In this document: piece after piece, positions 4,611 through 6,631 of the stretch
How positions within the stretch are numbered: the stretch's first letter is position 1
Layout of the letters: each line of letters opens with the position of its first letter
NCBI GenBank assembly: GCA_029932495.1
Contig: JAOZPY010000153.1
Location: 1 to 6,631, forward strand
DNA length: 6,631 nt
From: Desulfobacterales bacterium
Lineage (GTDB): Bacteria > Desulfobacterota > Desulfobacteria > Desulfobacterales > JAFDCJ01
Reading direction: 5' to 3'
Notes under the pieces: generated by a model
The model's input: only the letters and a program-made list of their open reading frames with translations
What the model was told of the DNA's origin: nothing
The model's database searches: none
Made by a program: the position numbers and the translations under genes

Positions 4611-6491
4611 CTACACGATATCCAGGCGTGCTGTAAATTTCAACGCCGGTTTGTCTTCAAAATTCACATAGGACTTTTTATTAATTTTCGGGTTTCCAAA
4701 CAGCGGTGAGTTTTTTAAATCCATTATGTAAGCGGCCAGTGTGGACTCCATGGTCAGTCGGTCGCCCCGGACGATGCCTTCGATGATCAGGGTTTTTTTA
4801 GCCTTGCTTTTTTTCTTGCCGGGTTGTTTGGCCAGCCGGGCTGACATGTCGAGCAGGCGGATGTTGGCCGGGGTCAAGTCCGCAAGTTCACTGATAACGG
4901 CCAGCCCAAGATATTTTTCGCCAAGTTTTTTAATCCCCCGATTGTTGGCACGGCTTTCCGCCACCAGCTTCAGGATTAAATTCTTGTCAATGCGTACGGT
5001 AAAAGCATTGAGCTGCTGCTGCAGGCGGGTCATCTGGTATTCTTTTTCAGCGTTGGTGTTTTCCTGCCAAAATGAGATCCCCACGCAAACGGCCATCAGC
5101 AGCAGAAAACCGCCGAAAACAGCCCGGTTAACGCGCTGGCTGCGGGCCGCCTTTTGTTTGTCCTTGTATGTAAATAAAAAATTGGGGGTGATCGTATTGT
5201 TCGAAAGCGCCATGCCCATTGCCGGCGCGTAGGAGCTTTGTTCTGAAATGTTTTCAGGGCTCGGAGACAGGGATACAAAATTAGGGCTTTCGGCGAAAGG
5301 GTTGACGGCTTCGGTGGGAATGCCCAGTTCTTCGCCGATGTAGTTCACAATATGCGGATGCAGGTTGACGCCGCTGGAAATGTATATTTTGCCGACCCGG
5401 GCGTTGTCAAAGTGCAGGGAAAAATGTCTCAAGGTGCGCTCCACCTGGCGCACCAGCCGTTCCAGGGCCGGTGAGATCATTTTAAATATCTTGTCTTCTT
5501 TAAGCAGTCGCTGCCTTTCGTCGAGCGGTTGGGGCGGGCTGTCGTGAATCACACCGAAAAAAAGCTGGTGGGCCTGGTCGAGTTCGTATTTCAGTTTCTT
5601 TTTGATCGAACGGATGCGGGCGGAGTCTTTGGAGGGAGATTTCGCGATGGAAAGCTCGAACAGGTTGCCCTCGATCTCGGCGCGCAATGCCTCGATCATG
5701 GTTTTAATGCCGGCTTTAATACCGCGCGACAGCATCAGGTTGCCTTCGGAAAAGATGTCAATCCGCGACCAGTCCCGTCCGATGTAAAGACTGGAAACGT
5801 GGGCTTCGTCGGTCTCAAGGCGTCCGGACCTCAAAAGGCTTTGAAACGCAAACGGTACGATGGAAATGCCGGTCAGCGGGCAGCCGGCCTTGCTGAAAAG
5901 ATCCTTGAGGTCTTTAATTTCCTCCCGGGGGGCCGTGTAGGCCATGACATCGATTTTCGGCTTGCCGTCCTCTTCGGTTTCGCCCAGCAGCTCGAAGTCA
6001 AAGAGCTTTTCCTTGTCGTTAAACGAGGAGATGCGCTGGTAGGTCCAGTAAACGGAATTGGCGATTTGTTTCTGGCCGACTTTTGGAATTCGGATCTGGC
6101 GGGTCTCCACCCGTGCCGACGGAATGGTGCACCACAGTCCGATATTTTTTGAATGGTCACAAAAACGCGCCAGGTGTTGTCTTAAAAACTGGGGGAAACG
6201 GGCGCTGTCTCTGGGGATTTCCGGATCAAAGGGGATGCGGACATAATCGAGCAGTTCGATTTTGTGATCGGAAAGACGGTTGATTTTAACCAGTTTCAGA
6301 TCATCATGGCCCAGGTCCACCCCCACTGAAATCGCTTTTTTAAAGGACACCGGGTTGTTGAACACGTTTTTGAAACGCTGGCCGAATGATTGGCGACTGG
6401 TCACCGCCGGGGTAGAATATTCCGGTTTGCGGTCATCGCGGATCAGATCAAGCAGCCGCTCGGTCGATGATAGCGCATCACGTTTTGCCAA
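4611..6491 (-). CDS. mshI: PilM-PilN-type fusion: actin-like cytoplasmic domain plus membrane-anchored platform domain (MshI position)
   Basis: A 626-residue protein with two joined parts. An N-terminal tail of ~50 residues precedes an actin-like PilM domain (~54-432). Its first phosphate motif is VGVDLGHDDLKLVKI (~56-70). A later nucleotide-site segment is IYISSGVNLHPHIVNYI (~369-385) followed by LGIPTEAVNPF, and the domain ends with YAPAMGMAL. A membrane segment lies at ~456-473, followed by a coiled-coil stretch and a PilN-like domain (~525-626: ISELADLTPANIRLLDM, a basic GKKKSKAKK insertion at ~558-566, LIIEGIVRGD, NSPLFGNPKI). In classical type IVa pili, PilM in the cytoplasm binds the short N-terminus of separate PilN; here both are one chain, as in GspL. 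The TTG start is chosen because GTGGAG lies 8 bases upstream and no ATG or GTG start lies in frame nearby. It is the first gene of the cluster in this window. Confidence 0.85.
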   Translation of the reverse strand: MAKRDALSSTERLLDLIRDDRKPEYSTPAVTSRQSFGQRFKNVFNNPVSFKKAISVGVDLGHDDLKLVKINRLSDHKIELLDYVRIPFDPEIPRDSARFPQFLRQHLARFCDHSKNIGLWCTIPSARVETRQIRIPKVGQKQIANSVYWTYQRISSFNDKEKLFDFELLGETEEDGKPKIDVMAYTAPREEIKDLKDLFSKAGCPLTGISIVPFAFQSLLRSGRLETDEAHVSSLYIGRDWSRIDIFSEGNLMLSRGIKAGIKTMIEALRAEIEGNLFELSIAKSPSKDSARIRSIKKKLKYELDQAHQLFFGVIHDSPPQPLDERQRLLKEDKIFKMISPALERLVRQVERTLRHFSLHFDNARVGKIYISSGVNLHPHIVNYIGEELGIPTEAVNPFAESPNFVSLSPSPENISEQSSYAPAMGMALSNNTITPNFLFTYKDKQKAARSQRVNRAVFGGFLLLMAVCVGISFWQENTNAEKEYQMTRLQQQLNAFTVRIDKNLILKLVAESRANNRGIKKLGEKYLGLAVISELADLTPANIRLLDMSARLAKQPGKKKSKAKKTLIIEGIVRGDRLTMESTLAAYIMDLKNSPLFGNPKINKKSYVNFEDKPALKFTARLDIV

Positions 6492-6499
6492 AATTTTTT

Positions 6500-6505
6500 C
6501 TCCAC
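6500..6505 (-). promoter_or_regulatory. Ribosome binding site GTGGAG that supports a TTG start
   Basis: The GGAG core ends 8 bases before the TTG at 6491, separated by six A and two T. No in-frame ATG or GTG exists at a suitable distance, so this site decides the start codon. The rare start may lower expression of the platform protein. Confidence 0.6.
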
Positions 6506-6565
6506 TGCAATGGAAATAGCAGAAACGAGTGGTAGTCCAAATATTGATGACATGTAACTATATCA

Positions 6566-6594
6566 ATTATTTTATAAAACGCCTGAAATGTCAA
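6566..6594 (-). promoter_or_regulatory. Sigma70-type promoter of the pilus/secretion cluster
   Basis: On the minus strand a perfect -35 box TTGACA (6589-6594) is followed after exactly 17 bp by AATAAT (6566-6571), which matches the -10 consensus at five of six positions. Transcription would start near 6558, leaving a leader of about 65 bases before the TTG start. The spacer contains a 10-base palindrome TTTTATAAAA next to the -10 box, which could be a protein-binding site or simply AT-rich sequence. I saw no sigma54-type GG/GC pair, although sigma54 control is common for pilus genes. Confidence 0.6.
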
Positions 6595-6631
6595 GCAGTA
6601 TCGCCCTGTAAACCCGGATATTTCAGTCTGG

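Noticed and set aside
5529..6152. 207-codon plus-strand ORF
   Set aside because: It is antisense to the PilM-like domain, which has clear family motifs. No ribosome binding site or recognisable protein was seen.
1..6631. tRNA/rRNA genes, CRISPR arrays, insertion sequences or phage genes
   Set aside because: No regularly spaced repeats, transposase-like or integrase-like proteins, or tRNA-like cloverleaf sequences were seen; nearly all bases belong to the six minus-strand genes.

Overview
The window is almost fully occupied by one co-oriented gene cluster on the minus strand. It encodes the inner-membrane platform, secretin and accessory ATPase of a type IV pilus / type II secretion-like machine. 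Read in transcription order (right to left), the products are: a PilM-PilN-type fusion protein (626 aa), a PilO-like protein (177 aa), a PilP/GspC-like protein (167 aa), a lipoprotein secretin (512 aa), and an ExeA/GspA-type AAA ATPase with a transmembrane segment and a periplasmic LysM-like tail (586 aa). At the left edge are the first 12 codons of what looks like a GspE/PilB-type motor ATPase. This order matches the mshI-J-K-L-M-(N)-E order of MSHA-type pilus loci. The mshN gene usually found between M and E is absent.

Organism: the secretin and its lipobox indicate a Gram-negative, didermic bacterium. Moderate-to-slightly-high GC, the PilM-PilN fusion and the LysM-tailed ATPase suggest a deltaproteobacterial (Desulfobacterota-like) host. 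This is inference only; nothing in the window fixes the taxon.

Layout: 6492-6631 is the upstream region, with a good sigma70-type promoter (TTGACA, 17 bp, AATAAT) and a GTGGAG ribosome binding site ahead of a TTG start. The fusion gene and the PilO-like gene are separated by 1 bp. A 107-bp AT-rich gap with a possible weak hairpin precedes the PilP-like gene, which is followed by the secretin (12-bp gap) and the ATPase (28-bp gap). The left 124 bases hold a perfect small inverted repeat, a strong Shine-Dalgarno leading into a 10-codon ORF, and the overlapping TTG start of the truncated motor ATPase gene.

How the parts work together (family knowledge): the PilM/N/O/P-like proteins form the cytoplasm-to-periplasm alignment complex that links the motor ATPase to the outer-membrane secretin. 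The ExeA-like ATPase is thought to help the secretin assemble through the peptidoglycan. I see no wholly new system. The unusual points are the domain architecture of the ATPase, the fused PilM-PilN protein, and the odd start region of the motor gene.
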